From Sedimentisphaerales bacterium (lineage in GTDB: Bacteria; Planctomycetota; Phycisphaerae; Sedimentisphaerales; SM23-30), in assembly GCA_016934515.1 (NCBI GenBank), contig JAFGSR010000135.1:1-43248 (forward strand): a stretch of DNA of 43,248 nucleotides. The letters are read 5' to 3'. The position numbers were made by a program, and so were the translations under genes. The notes under the pieces were generated by a model that saw only the letters and a list, made by a program, of their open reading frames with translations, ran no database searches and was not told the origin of the DNA. This document shows, piece after piece, positions 25,110 through 35,683 of this stretch. Within the stretch, counting starts at the first letter, position 1. Every line of letters starts with the position of its first letter.

Positions 25110-26330
25110 CTAAGGCGTCTTTGCTGTCGCGGTAATCTGTGGTTTTCGTTCATAAGGTGCTTGCGGTGAGGCGTCTTTGAGGGTAAACATCGACAATTCA
25201 CGCAACCGTTTTATCAACGCGGGGATCTCCCGAATTACGTAGTCGATTTCCTGTTCGGTGTTATATCGGCTAAGACTGAACCGAATTGCTCCGTGCACCG
25301 ACGTAAACGGAATTCCCATCGCCCGCAGCACATGCGAAGGTTCCAACGAACCGCTGGTGCAGGCCGATCCGCTTGAAGCGGCGATTCCCAAACGGTCCAG
25401 CATCAGCAGAATCGCTTCGCCTTCAATGTATTCAAAGCCGATGTTGGTGGTGTTGGGCAATCGATTATTCACGTCACCGTTAATTTTCACGTCCGGGCAA
25501 TTTTTCAAAATTCCCTGTTCCAACCTATCACGCAGTTTGCCTACCCGTTTGTTTTCTTCGTCCAGATGCTCTCTGGCCAATTCACAGGCCTTACCCACGC
25601 CTACGATCCCCGCCACATTTTCCGTGCCGCCGCGCTTACCGAATTCCTGGTGGCCGCCAAGCAGCAACGGCAACAAAGAAGTACCCCGGCGAATATAAAG
25701 CACTCCAACCCCCTTGGGACCGTGCAGCTTGTGGCCGGAAAAACTCAACAGATCAACCGGCAACCGCGACAAGTCGATAGGAATCTTGCCCACCACCTGA
25801 ACGGCGTCGGTGTGCAAAATTGCTCCGCGCTCCTTGACGACCGCCGCGATCTGGGCCAGCGGGAAAAGTACTCCTGTTTCATTGTTGGCAAACATCACGC
25901 TCACCAGAGCAGTATCATCGGTAAGCGCCTGACGCAGATCATCCAGATTCAGTCGGCCTTTTTCGTCCACCGGCAATTCCGTCAACCGAAATCCCTCCCG
26001 CTGCAACTGACGACAGGTAGTCCGCACGGCTGGGTGCTCTACACGGGTAGTAATAATATGCTGTTTTTTCTTGTCAAGATAAGCAATGCCGCGAATGGCG
26101 GTGTTGTCGCTTTCCGTGCCGCAGCCAGTGAAAATTATCTCGTCTGCATGACAACCCAAAAGCTCGGCCACTTGCTGACGTGCCCGATCCACGACATGGC
26201 GATTTTCCCCGCCAAAAGTGTGCATGCTGGAAGGGTTGCCGTAACGATCCGTCAAAAACGGCATCATCTCGGCCAGCACTTCGTCTGCCATACGCGTCGT
26301 CGCGTTGTTATCTAAATAAACATTTTTCAC
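25110..26330 (-). CDS. nifS: Cysteine desulfurase, NifS type
   Basis: A 406-residue PLP enzyme that takes sulfur from cysteine and delivers it as persulfide for iron-sulfur cluster building. It shows YLDNNATTRM at the N-terminus, the base-stacking His in RVEHPAV (His99), the PLP Lys201 in SFSGHKLHGPKG and the mobile-loop catalytic Cys324 in SGSACTSGSLEPSHVL, all as in NifS/IscS group I. The C-terminal 20 residues (KDASPQAPYERKPQ) are an extra polar tail. The start overlaps the nifU stop by four bases, indicating translational coupling. The pairing with a three-domain NifU marks this as a NIF-type system. No nitrogenase genes are in view, so it probably serves general Fe-S assembly, as in other anaerobes. 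Confidence 0.95.
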   Translation of the reverse strand: MKNVYLDNNATTRMADEVLAEMMPFLTDRYGNPSSMHTFGGENRHVVDRARQQVAELLGCHADEIIFTGCGTESDNTAIRGIAYLDKKKQHIITTRVEHPAVRTTCRQLQREGFRLTELPVDEKGRLNLDDLRQALTDDTALVSVMFANNETGVLFPLAQIAAVVKERGAILHTDAVQVVGKIPIDLSRLPVDLLSFSGHKLHGPKGVGVLYIRRGTSLLPLLLGGHQEFGKRGGTENVAGIVGVGKACELAREHLDEENKRVGKLRDRLEQGILKNCPDVKINGDVNNRLPNTTNIGFEYIEGEAILLMLDRLGIAASSGSACTSGSLEPSHVLRAMGIPFTSVHGAIRFSLSRYNTEQEIDYVIREIPALIKRLRELSMFTLKDASPQAPYERKPQITATAKTP

Positions 26331-27190
26331 GTTTTGAGCTCTTCCACTATTAGGTCATCACTGACAAATTCATGCAGTTTGGCTTGAACCACATCGGCCA
26401 GTGTAAATTCCGACACCTGGCAACGGGCACACATCCCCCGCATAGCCACAATTACTCGATTTTCCACCACATCGATCAACTCAATGTCGCCGCCGTCGGC
26501 TTGCAGAGCCGGGCGAACCTGTTGATCCAGGGTTTGCTGAATCAGCTTGATCTTCTCGATGTTGGTCATGGGTCGATTTTTTTGTTTTACGGGATTAATA
26601 ATTCGATTCTCTGTTGGCGGGACGGTTTCTCTTTGCAGTTGCTGCAGGATTTCTTCAATATCTCCCCGGCAGCCACCACAGCCACCGCCGGCTTTGCAAT
26701 AATTAGTAACCTGCTCTACTGTTTTAAGATTGTTTTCCTGAGCCACTCGCTTGATTTCATCGTCGGTTACGCCAAAACATGTACAAACCACATTGCCTTC
26801 CAGCTCGTGTTTTTTGGTAGCACCAGTACGGTAATTTTCAATGGCTGCTTCGAGGGCTTCGCGTCCCATTACCGAACAATGCATTTTTTGTTCCGGCAGC
26901 CCACCTAGAAATTCCGCGATGTCCTGGTTAGTAATTTTCTCGGCTTCTTCGAGGGTTTTGTCCTTGATCATCTCGGTAAGTGCCGAAGCCGACGCAATGG
27001 CGCTGCCGCAACCAAAGGTTTGAAATTTCACATCGCTGATCTTGCCATCGTTGGAAACATTAAACATTAAACGCAGCGCATCCCCGCAGGCCAGCGATCC
27101 CACTTCCCCCACCGCATCAGGATCTTCTATTACCCCGGCATTGCGGGGATTGAAAAAATGATCTTTTAGCGTTTCGGTATAATCCCACAT
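26327..27190 (-). CDS. nifU: NifU iron-sulfur cluster scaffold
   Basis: A 287-residue scaffold with the full three-part NifU architecture. Residues 1-125 form the IscU-like domain with cluster ligands Cys35 (LACGDAL, with Asp37), Cys61 (TFGCGSA) and Cys105 (MHCSVMG). Residues 133-182 form the BFD-like ferredoxin domain with a permanent 2Fe-2S site (Cys136, Cys138, Cys171, Cys174 in CTCFGV and GGGCGGC). Residues 208-287 form the Nfu domain with MCARC (Cys255, Cys258). Every expected ligand is present. It lies 17 bases after the small upstream gene and overlaps nifS by four bases. It is likely controlled by the sigma-54-type promoter in front of the small gene. Confidence 0.95.
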   Translation of the reverse strand: MWDYTETLKDHFFNPRNAGVIEDPDAVGEVGSLACGDALRLMFNVSNDGKISDVKFQTFGCGSAIASASALTEMIKDKTLEEAEKITNQDIAEFLGGLPEQKMHCSVMGREALEAAIENYRTGATKKHELEGNVVCTCFGVTDDEIKRVAQENNLKTVEQVTNYCKAGGGCGGCRGDIEEILQQLQRETVPPTENRIINPVKQKNRPMTNIEKIKLIQQTLDQQVRPALQADGGDIELIDVVENRVIVAMRGMCARCQVSEFTLADVVQAKLHEFVSDDLIVEELKT

Positions 27191-27207
27191 AAATAATCAA
27201 CCTCCAT

Positions 27208-27447
27208 TCAGGCGTGCCCGAACACCGGATTGGTGCTCGGTTGCTGTTTGGTCGATTTACGGGCCTGGTGAACCTTTAATTCCGCCTGGGCCAGGGTGCG
27301 AATCTTATAGCCGCTATCACGCATCGTGCCGTACAACACGCCGCAGCCAACATCTCTGCGAACCAGATCGCCCTCATCGGCCAGCTTTAAAATCTCTTCC
27401 GCCAGGATCAGTGCTTTTCTAAGATTTCTGTTACATTTTCTTTCCAT
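27208..27447 (-). CDS. Small conserved protein heading the nifU-nifS operon
   Basis: A 79-residue, mostly helical, charged protein (NLRKALILAEEILKLADEGD, then RRDVGCGVLYGTMRDSGYKIR). Similar short proteins occur beside Fe-S genes in anaerobes, as I recall, but none has an assigned function. It has two Cys (5 and 35), too few for a cluster on its own. GGAGG lies about ten bases upstream of the ATG, and nifU follows after 17 bases. As first gene of the operon it may be an accessory or regulatory factor for cluster assembly. That is inference from position. Confidence 0.7.
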   Translation of the reverse strand: MERKCNRNLRKALILAEEILKLADEGDLVRRDVGCGVLYGTMRDSGYKIRTLAQAELKVHQARKSTKQQPSTNPVFGHA

Positions 27448-27495
27448 CTCTTACAACCTCCGTCGGTAAAGCTATGGCCGCCGTTACTCCATTTC

Positions 27496-27510
27496 GCAAA
27501 GAGCGTACCA
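27496..27510 (-). promoter_or_regulatory. Sigma-54-type promoter for the nifU-nifS operon
   Basis: On the minus strand: TGGTAC-GCTCT-TTGC, with the -24 GG and -12 GC exactly 12 bases apart. The only departure from TGGCAC-N5-TTGC is one C to T. Transcription would start near 27484, leaving a leader of about 37 bases. Confidence 0.6.
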
Positions 27511-27607
27511 GTTGAGTTTGATTTTTAAAAAATAACCGTAAACCTTTATTGTAAAGTGGTTTAATAAAAAACTTTCATTTCCGCCTAAACAAACAGAAAT
27601 AGAAATG

Positions 27608-27625
27608 TATCACATAAATGAGACA
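27608..27625. promoter_or_regulatory. Activator-type site 1 (TATCAC-N6-GAGACA)
   Basis: Imperfect palindrome TATCAC-ATAAAT-GAGACA. The right half is identical to that of site 3, and the left half matches four of six. Its centre is about 107 bases upstream of the -24 element of the leftward sigma-54-type promoter. Confidence 0.45.
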
Positions 27626-27736
27626 TATGCCATTAAAGTAAAATCGTGAATATTTGGCTTATCTCCACAAAAACCCTTAAATTTTAAAATAATAAGCTAT
27701 TAAACCAACTGATCTTGGCTTCTATTTTCCCGAATA

Positions 27737-27754
27737 TGTCTCATAAAAAGATTT
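27737..27754. promoter_or_regulatory. Activator-type site 2 (TGTCTC half-site)
   Basis: ATGTCTCAT gives a perfect left half; the right half is degenerate (AGATTT). It lies midway between the other two sites, about 129 and 134 bases from them. Confidence 0.35.
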
Positions 27755-27870
27755 GATACAACCAGAAGCCTGATACACATTTAACGATTGTATGGATTAT
27801 CACTTTTAAAGCGAAAAAAACGGGATTAAAGGCCATGATTCATGCCTCCTATTTTATTATCTTTCTAAAG

Positions 27871-27888
27871 TGTCTCATTTTAGAGACA
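27871..27888. promoter_or_regulatory. Activator-type site 3 (perfect TGTCTC-N6-GAGACA)
   Basis: A perfect inverted repeat TGTCTC-ATTTTA-GAGACA. Its centre is about 102 bases upstream of the -24 element of the rightward sigma-54 promoter, the usual place for an enhancer-binding protein. Confidence 0.55.
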
Positions 27889-27979
27889 TAATTTAATAAT
27901 AGATGAAAACATTGGCCTGAAAATCATAAACAATTAACAACAAAAGACTTACATTTTATAATTATCATATAACTTCTTT

Positions 27980-27996
27980 TGGCACAGATGTTGCAC
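27980..27996 (+). promoter_or_regulatory. Sigma-54 promoter for the sigma factor gene
   Basis: TGGCAC-AGATG-TTGCAC, a full match to the -24/-12 consensus with correct spacing. Transcription would start near 28008, about 45 bases before the ATG. It needs a bacterial enhancer-binding protein, for which the TGTCTC/GAGACA sites upstream are candidates. Confidence 0.75.
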
Positions 27997-28052
27997 TATA
28001 TGTGTTTCAGTAACATGAAACTTGTTGAGATCGCGCCTAAGGAGGTAATACG

Positions 28053-28937
28053 ATGAAATTACAAAATAATAAAAAATCAGCTTCGTTGGTCAGAAAGCTG
28101 GCTCGTATTGACATACCTTTATCCAGCAAGGAGACCCTGGAAGAGCTCCTCGCCGAGCCGATCGCTTATATTCCTGACAATCGCCTGCGTAAACCTACCG
28201 TTATGAAGGACGTGATGAACCAGGACATTAAAGTTGTTCCGGGTAAAGCACTTTCTGCTGAAGAGGAAGTCAGCCTATTTCTCAAGCTAAACTACTGCAG
28301 GTATAAAATGTGCCAGATTCGCCGGAAATTGCTCAGTAGTCGTTGGTCTAAACAACTTATTAACGAGCTGCTGAGTTGGTATGACTGTCAGCAGGATTCC
28401 CGTAGCAGAATCGTAACCGCGAATATGGGTTTAGTCCTGGCAATGGCCAAGCGATCTGATTTTCCCGGTGTGGAATTCACCGATCTGGTAAGTGAGGGCA
28501 GCATGGCCCTTCTGCGGGCGACGGACAAATTCGACTGTTCCCGCGGGTTCAAATTCAGCACCTACGCCTGTAGGGCCATTTTCAAGGGTTTCTCCAGAAC
28601 CGCCAAAATGAGCTATCGATACCGCACCAGGTTCCCGGCCCAATTGGATTACGCTTTCGAGAAAGACAACTATTTGGAAAACCTTCGCCAGGAAAAACAC
28701 GAAGAATGGGTTGATGAGGTCCGATCTATCATTTCGAACAATCTGGCGGAGTTGTCCAATGTCGAAGAATCCGTGGTTAGAATGCGATTTTCCCTGGATG
28801 AGAAAAGCAACTCCGCCTTGACACTTAAAGAGGTTGGAGCTAGGCTGGGGCTTACCAAAGAACGAATCAGGCAGATACAAAACAAAGCCCTGGCAAAACT
28901 TCGTGTCGTTGCCCAGGAACGCATGGTTTATGGATGA
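28053..28937 (+). CDS. Sigma-70-family RNA polymerase sigma factor (planctomycete type)
   Basis: A 294-residue alternative sigma factor. Region 2 spans about 115-185: SRIVTANMGLVLAMAKR, then FTDLVSEGSMALLRATDKFD (core binding), then FKFSTYACRAIFKGFSRTAK (165-185). In that last helix the residues that normally open the -10 box (WWIRQAI in RpoD) are replaced, so its promoters should differ from the housekeeping ones. Region 3 is short (FPAQLDYAFEKDNYLENL). Region 4 (about 235-287) ends in the helix-turn-helix TLKEVGARLGLTKERIRQIQ. There is no RpoD-type region 1.1. A very strong ribosome site (AAGGAGG, eight bases before ATG) and a sigma-54 promoter drive it. The N-terminal 65 residues are unlike known sigma regions and may hold a control function. 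Confidence 0.9.
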   Translation: MKLQNNKKSASLVRKLARIDIPLSSKETLEELLAEPIAYIPDNRLRKPTVMKDVMNQDIKVVPGKALSAEEEVSLFLKLNYCRYKMCQIRRKLLSSRWSKQLINELLSWYDCQQDSRSRIVTANMGLVLAMAKRSDFPGVEFTDLVSEGSMALLRATDKFDCSRGFKFSTYACRAIFKGFSRTAKMSYRYRTRFPAQLDYAFEKDNYLENLRQEKHEEWVDEVRSIISNNLAELSNVEESVVRMRFSLDEKSNSALTLKEVGARLGLTKERIRQIQNKALAKLRVVAQERMVYG

Positions 28938-29035
28938 TTTCGCGGTTAACGTGGATTCGCGCTGGATTTTTCTGCCCGGCCTGTCTCATAAACTCCGCGG
29001 AATGGGAACAGACCGCCAGAACAGGAACAGACAGC

Positions 29036-29695
29036 GTGAATCTTTTGGCGATTTCATCCAGCCCGCGTAAAGGCGGCAATACTGATTTACTTCTGGATCA
29101 ACTGTTGCGAGGGGTTGGTGATGCACTAGGCGATCACCAATGTATTACCGGAAGGCGGGACCATAATTCCACCGTTATGATTCCGGCTGATTCTCCCGTT
29201 TCCAGTGGCCATTTCATAGAGAAGATTCATTTGACGGGCTTAAACATAAAATCCTGCACCCATTGTGACTACTGCCAAAATGACGGTAACTGCATAATCA
29301 AAGACGACATGCAACAATTCTACCCTAAGCTCCTTGCTGCAGATTGGCTTGTTCTGGCCAGTCCGATTTATTTCATGGCCCACTGTGCTCAGGCAAAACT
29401 GTTTATCGATCGCTGCCAGACTTTCTGGTCACGCAAATACATCCTCAAACAGCATTTGCGAACTCCGGAACAACCCAACCGTCGAGGCATCTTTATCTCT
29501 GTAGGAGCTACCCACGGCCCCAAGGTCTTTGCTGGCAGCAAAATCACCATGAAGTGGTTCTTCGACGCCCTCGATATGGATTACTGGGAAAACCTCCTTT
29601 TTGAGGGTTTCGACGAGAAAGGTTCCATTAAACAATCTCCCGGTATTCTGGCACAAGCCTACCAGCTTGGGGGAAAAATTGTTGAAAACTTATAG
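29036..29695 (+). CDS. Iron-sulfur flavoprotein, NADPH-dependent FMN reductase-like
   Basis: A 219-residue flavodoxin-fold protein. The FMN phosphate loop is AISSSPRKGGNTDLLLDQL near the N-terminus. The cysteine cluster CTHCDYCQNDGNC (roughly 80-92) matches the compact 4Fe-4S motif of the archaeal and clostridial iron-sulfur flavoproteins. ADWLVLASPIYFMAHCAQAK is the conserved second flavin loop. It likely moves electrons in anaerobic or oxygen-defence reactions. The frame extends back to an ATG overlapping the sigma-factor stop (28934), but those 34 residues do not fit the fold. The GTG with AGGA upstream gives the family start. Either way it follows the sigma gene closely, probably on the same mRNA, fitting a redox or Fe-S regulon. 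Confidence 0.85.
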   Translation: MNLLAISSSPRKGGNTDLLLDQLLRGVGDALGDHQCITGRRDHNSTVMIPADSPVSSGHFIEKIHLTGLNIKSCTHCDYCQNDGNCIIKDDMQQFYPKLLAADWLVLASPIYFMAHCAQAKLFIDRCQTFWSRKYILKQHLRTPEQPNRRGIFISVGATHGPKVFAGSKITMKWFFDALDMDYWENLLFEGFDEKGSIKQSPGILAQAYQLGGKIVENL

Positions 29696-29838
29696 CTTAG
29701 CAAGCCTGGGCACATCAAGAAACTCCTCTGTCCGGACGATAATTATTATATCGCTGCGAAAGATTTGCTGTTATCGGTTATCGGATCATAAAAACGCCTT
29801 AATGTTTGATAAGGTGGCAAAGCACAAGGTTTTATGCC

Positions 29839-31029
29839 ATGCTAAAAGTGCACATTGAACAGGCCCGGCCGGGAATGGTGTTGGCTAGAGCAGTCAACAA
29901 CCCCAAAAAACCAGATCACGTCCTGCTCAAGTCCGGGTTTACTCTCGACAACGAACAAATCAAGCGTCTGAACCAATTAAGGGTTTTCAGCCTCTGGATC
30001 AGATATCCCAGTCTGGATTTTCTCGATGATGTGCTTGATCCTCAAATTATTGACCAGCAACAGGAAATTTACACCTCTTTAAAAGAACAATTTACTGAAA
30101 CTCAGGATTTAGCTCTAGCTAACATAGAATATTCCCAATATGTCAAACAAACCACGGATTTGTTCTTACGAATATTGAGCACCCGTAACAAACAATCCAT
30201 TTTCATTAATGAACTACATGGTGCTTCGGATGATATTTTCCTGCACGGCATAACCGTAGCGTACCTAGCCATGCTGATCGGCATTCGTTTGGAGTCCTAC
30301 CTGATCCACGAAAGACCCAAATTGCCCGCCCAGTTAGCCTACAACCTCACACAGATGGGCGTCGGCTGCCTGCTACACGACATCGGCAAGCTTGCCCTGC
30401 CCGAAGAAATGCGGTCTTTTCGCCTGACTGCACAGGATCGCGGCGATCCGCTTTGGCAAAAACACACTGAGGCCGGTTTCGAAATGATTCAAGGCGGCAT
30501 TGATCCCAGTACCGCTCAGGTGATTCTCAACCATCATCAGCATTTTGACGGCAGCGGATTTCCTCCACGTAAGGAAAATCCTCTATTGGCTTCCGCACCG
30601 ATTCCTCTTAAAGGAAAGGAAATCCACATTTTTTGCCGTATCGCCTCTCTGGCCGACCGTTTCGACGGCTTTAGATACCTGCCGGACGGCCGAAAAGCTC
30701 CATCTATCGTCGCTCTGGCACGATTAAAAAAACCAGGTTACAAAAAATGGTTTGATCCGATTATTTTCGACGCTTTTTTAGAAACGGTTCCCCCTTTTAC
30801 TCCCGGCGAACAAGTCCTACTTAACAACGGACAATTAGCTGTAATAACAGAACTTAACTTAAAACATCCTTGCCATCCAACCGTCCGCCCCATCGATTTA
30901 TCTCTGGTACAGAATCAAAAAACCAAAAAAAACAATGAAATAGATGAAAAAGATATAAACCTCTCTCAGCGGGCGGACCTGTACATCACTCAAATAGACG
31001 GATTTGATGTTACAGATTACCTCTATTAA
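29839..31029 (+). CDS. HD-GYP-type cyclic-di-GMP phosphodiesterase
   Basis: A 396-residue protein. The N-terminal 80 residues (AVNNPKKPDHVLLKSGFTLD) match the DUF3391-like lead domain of HD-GYP proteins. The HD domain (about 125-300) has the metal residues HGITVAYLA, CLLHDIGKLALPEE (His180, Asp181), HTEAGFEMI and LNHHQHFDGSGFP, where GFP stands in place of GYP. SLADRFDG supplies the last Asp. This variant is common and usually still cleaves cyclic-di-GMP or related dinucleotides. The C-terminal 90 residues (FTPGEQVLLNNGQLAVITEL) form a small beta domain. The ATG chosen has AAGG upstream; a TTG 11 codons earlier is less likely. It is separated from the flavoprotein by about 140 bases. Confidence 0.88.
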   Translation: MLKVHIEQARPGMVLARAVNNPKKPDHVLLKSGFTLDNEQIKRLNQLRVFSLWIRYPSLDFLDDVLDPQIIDQQQEIYTSLKEQFTETQDLALANIEYSQYVKQTTDLFLRILSTRNKQSIFINELHGASDDIFLHGITVAYLAMLIGIRLESYLIHERPKLPAQLAYNLTQMGVGCLLHDIGKLALPEEMRSFRLTAQDRGDPLWQKHTEAGFEMIQGGIDPSTAQVILNHHQHFDGSGFPPRKENPLLASAPIPLKGKEIHIFCRIASLADRFDGFRYLPDGRKAPSIVALARLKKPGYKKWFDPIIFDAFLETVPPFTPGEQVLLNNGQLAVITELNLKHPCHPTVRPIDLSLVQNQKTKKNNEIDEKDINLSQRADLYITQIDGFDVTDYLY

Positions 31030-31502
31030 AAACTTGTTTATTGGTATTAAACTTCCATTTCAACCTACTCAATATGTCGAATTTCACACAGAAACAGACA
31101 TAATTTTCATAACCACCATCTGTTATATTCCATTAAAAATCTTGTGGATTCCCTGTGATATAATCCCTCTTGACGACACAACATTCCATCATTTCATCCC
31201 ATCTTGTCAACCGCCTGTAAAATCCTTAAATGAAACCTGATTTAACCTACCAAATCTCACAGGTTTTCCACAATCCGATTATTCGTTAAGTTCTTTTCTG
31301 ATTAGGATTTAGGATAATTTCTATTATTGTTCACATAATTCACTGCTTATATGAATAATACTACTGGATTATATAATTACTCTATGTAATAATAAGGCGT
31401 TTGATCGACTGAAAATTTCAACGCAAGTAGTCCCCAAAATTTTGCAGACAGCGAGTTTCAAAACAGGTAAACTTAGTCGAAACTGCCCGGAGGAATTAGT
31501 TT
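31030..31502. other. Non-coding region with DnaA-box-like sites; candidate replication origin
   Basis: An AT-rich gap in front of dnaN. It contains TTTTCCACA (31264-31272) and TTGTTCACA (31327-31335), both fitting TTNTNCACA, and a weaker reverse site TGTGGATTC (31143-31151). A very AT-rich stretch follows at about 31350-31395, which could be an unwinding element. An extended -10 sequence TGATATAAT sits at 31156-31164. No dnaA gene is adjacent. The site count is low for a confident origin. Confidence 0.4.
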
Positions 31503-32606
31503 ATGAATGTAAAATGCAATCGTGCCGCACTGTATGAAGCGGTCCAACTGGCGTCATCCATTGTCCCGGCGCGCACCCCAAAACCAATTTTGCAATGTGC
31601 CAAACTAGAGACGCAGAAAAAAGACCAAAAGCTCACGGTAATTGCTACCGATAACGAAATCACCCTGGAGCACATTGTTCCCCAGGTCCAGGTGATCGAA
31701 GAAGGAGCAACCGTCATTCCCGCCGACCGTATTGCGGCTATTCTTCACGAGAGCAGAGATGAAACAATTGATCTGATTGTTGATGAAGCAGCCTGTAACA
31801 TCAATGGTAAAGATAGTAAATATAGAATTTATGGCCACGATCCTGACGATTTTCCGACAGTTTCTGCTGCCCAGGAGGAAATATGTGTTGAAATAAAAGC
31901 TGTTAACCTCAAAAGAATGATTCACCATACTGCTTTCGCCGCTGCCCGGGAAAACACCCGCTATGCCATAAACGGAGTACTTTGGGAGCAAGAGGGTAAA
32001 AAACTGCGTATGGTTGCCACCGACGGAAGAAGATTGGCTATGATTGAGGGGGAATGCAAGGCAGCTAAAAACAAATTGGCAGAGAATGCCATTGTTCCCG
32101 TCAAAGCCATGACTGTCATGGAACACATCCTGAATACTCCGGATGAAATGGTCAAAATAGCCTTCAGTGGTAACCATATAACCACCAGTACCACCTTGGC
32201 GAAACTGACTTGCAATCTGGTTCAGGGGCGCTTTCCAAAATATACCGATGTTATTCCATCCGGCTGCGACAAAATTATCCAGATCGATAGCGAAGCACTC
32301 CGTAGTGCGGTTAGACGAGCTGCTCTGCTTACTAATGAACAGTCTCGTGGTATTCTGATGACCTTTTCCAAAGACCAATTGTGCTTATCTTCCAGCACCC
32401 CTGAAGCCGGCGACGCAGAAATTAATATGAAAATCGAATACCAAGGCGAGCCTTTAAAAATTGGATTTAGTCCACAGTATATCCTTGACGTTCTCCGGGT
32501 ACTGGAGGGGCCCCAGATAACCTGTGAGTTCAGCGACGGCAATAAACCCGGATTGATTCGTACCGGCAAAGACTTCCTTTACGTTGTTATGCCGGTGACC
32601 GTGTAG
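31503..32606 (+). CDS. dnaN: DNA polymerase III beta subunit (sliding clamp)
   Basis: A 367-residue clamp that forms a ring on DNA and tethers the replicative polymerase. The three clamp domains are visible. MNVKCNRAALYEAVQLASSI opens domain one. RYAINGVLWEQ with VATDGRRLAMIEG is the classic domain two signature. The protein ends in YVVMPVTV, the hydrophobic pocket strand that binds clamp-binding peptides. Length is normal. GGAGG lies about ten bases upstream of the ATG. It leads a tight run with dciA (two-base gap) and gyrB. The usual recF between dnaN and gyrB is absent. Confidence 0.96.
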   Translation: MNVKCNRAALYEAVQLASSIVPARTPKPILQCAKLETQKKDQKLTVIATDNEITLEHIVPQVQVIEEGATVIPADRIAAILHESRDETIDLIVDEAACNINGKDSKYRIYGHDPDDFPTVSAAQEEICVEIKAVNLKRMIHHTAFAAARENTRYAINGVLWEQEGKKLRMVATDGRRLAMIEGECKAAKNKLAENAIVPVKAMTVMEHILNTPDEMVKIAFSGNHITTSTTLAKLTCNLVQGRFPKYTDVIPSGCDKIIQIDSEALRSAVRRAALLTNEQSRGILMTFSKDQLCLSSSTPEAGDAEINMKIEYQGEPLKIGFSPQYILDVLRVLEGPQITCEFSDGNKPGLIRTGKDFLYVVMPVTV

Positions 32607-32608
32607 TT

Positions 32609-33013
32609 ATGGCAGACTGGGACGATCAAAAACTTGAGCAGGTTACCAAAAACTGCCAAAAAAAACCTTCAGCGCTGCCGCTAAAGAATCTGGTGCGAAG
32701 CTTTATGAAACGGGACGTGTACCCGCGCCAAAGAAAACTGGCTTTTTTGGCCCACGCCTGGCAACAATTACTGCCCGATGAACTGATAGAGCATACCTGC
32801 CTGGAAAACATTCGCAGCGGACGATTGAGAGTTTTGGTGGACAACGCCCCCTGCCTGCATGAGTTGACTTTACTGAAAGAAAATCTGCTTACGCAATTGT
32901 ACGAACTTTGTCCCGAAGTAATGCTTTCGGACATAAAATTTGTCCGGGGAATCTGGTATAAAACAAACGAAGAAGGTGTAAAAATCGCCAAATATCACAA
33001 TGACAGACAATAA
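32609..33013 (+). CDS. dciA: DciA-type helicase loader (DUF721)
   Basis: A 134-residue protein with the DUF721 pattern: helical start, LAHAWQQLLPDELIEHTCLE, then RSGRLRVLVDNAPCLHELT and a final helix with LLTQLYELCP. In other bacteria DciA loads the replicative helicase DnaB and is the ancestral replacement for DnaC/DnaI. Length fits. It starts two bases after the dnaN stop and ends 17 bases before gyrB, so co-expression with replication genes is likely. No separate promoter is visible. Confidence 0.85.
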   Translation: MADWDDQKLEQVTKNCQKKPSALPLKNLVRSFMKRDVYPRQRKLAFLAHAWQQLLPDELIEHTCLENIRSGRLRVLVDNAPCLHELTLLKENLLTQLYELCPEVMLSDIKFVRGIWYKTNEEGVKIAKYHNDRQ

Positions 33014-33027
33014 AAGAAGTTTAGTAA

Positions 33028-35658
<2,631 letters not shown>

Positions 35659-35683
35659 CCCGGTTCTGCACAGAGGACAGTTT

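Noticed and set aside
25095-25110. Fourth GAGACA activator half-site
   Set aside because: A lone half-site at the 3' end of nifS with no partner half and no promoter nearby.
27871-27888. NifA upstream activator site
   Set aside because: NifA sites are TGT-N10-ACA; here the interval is 12 bases, so NifA itself is not supported.
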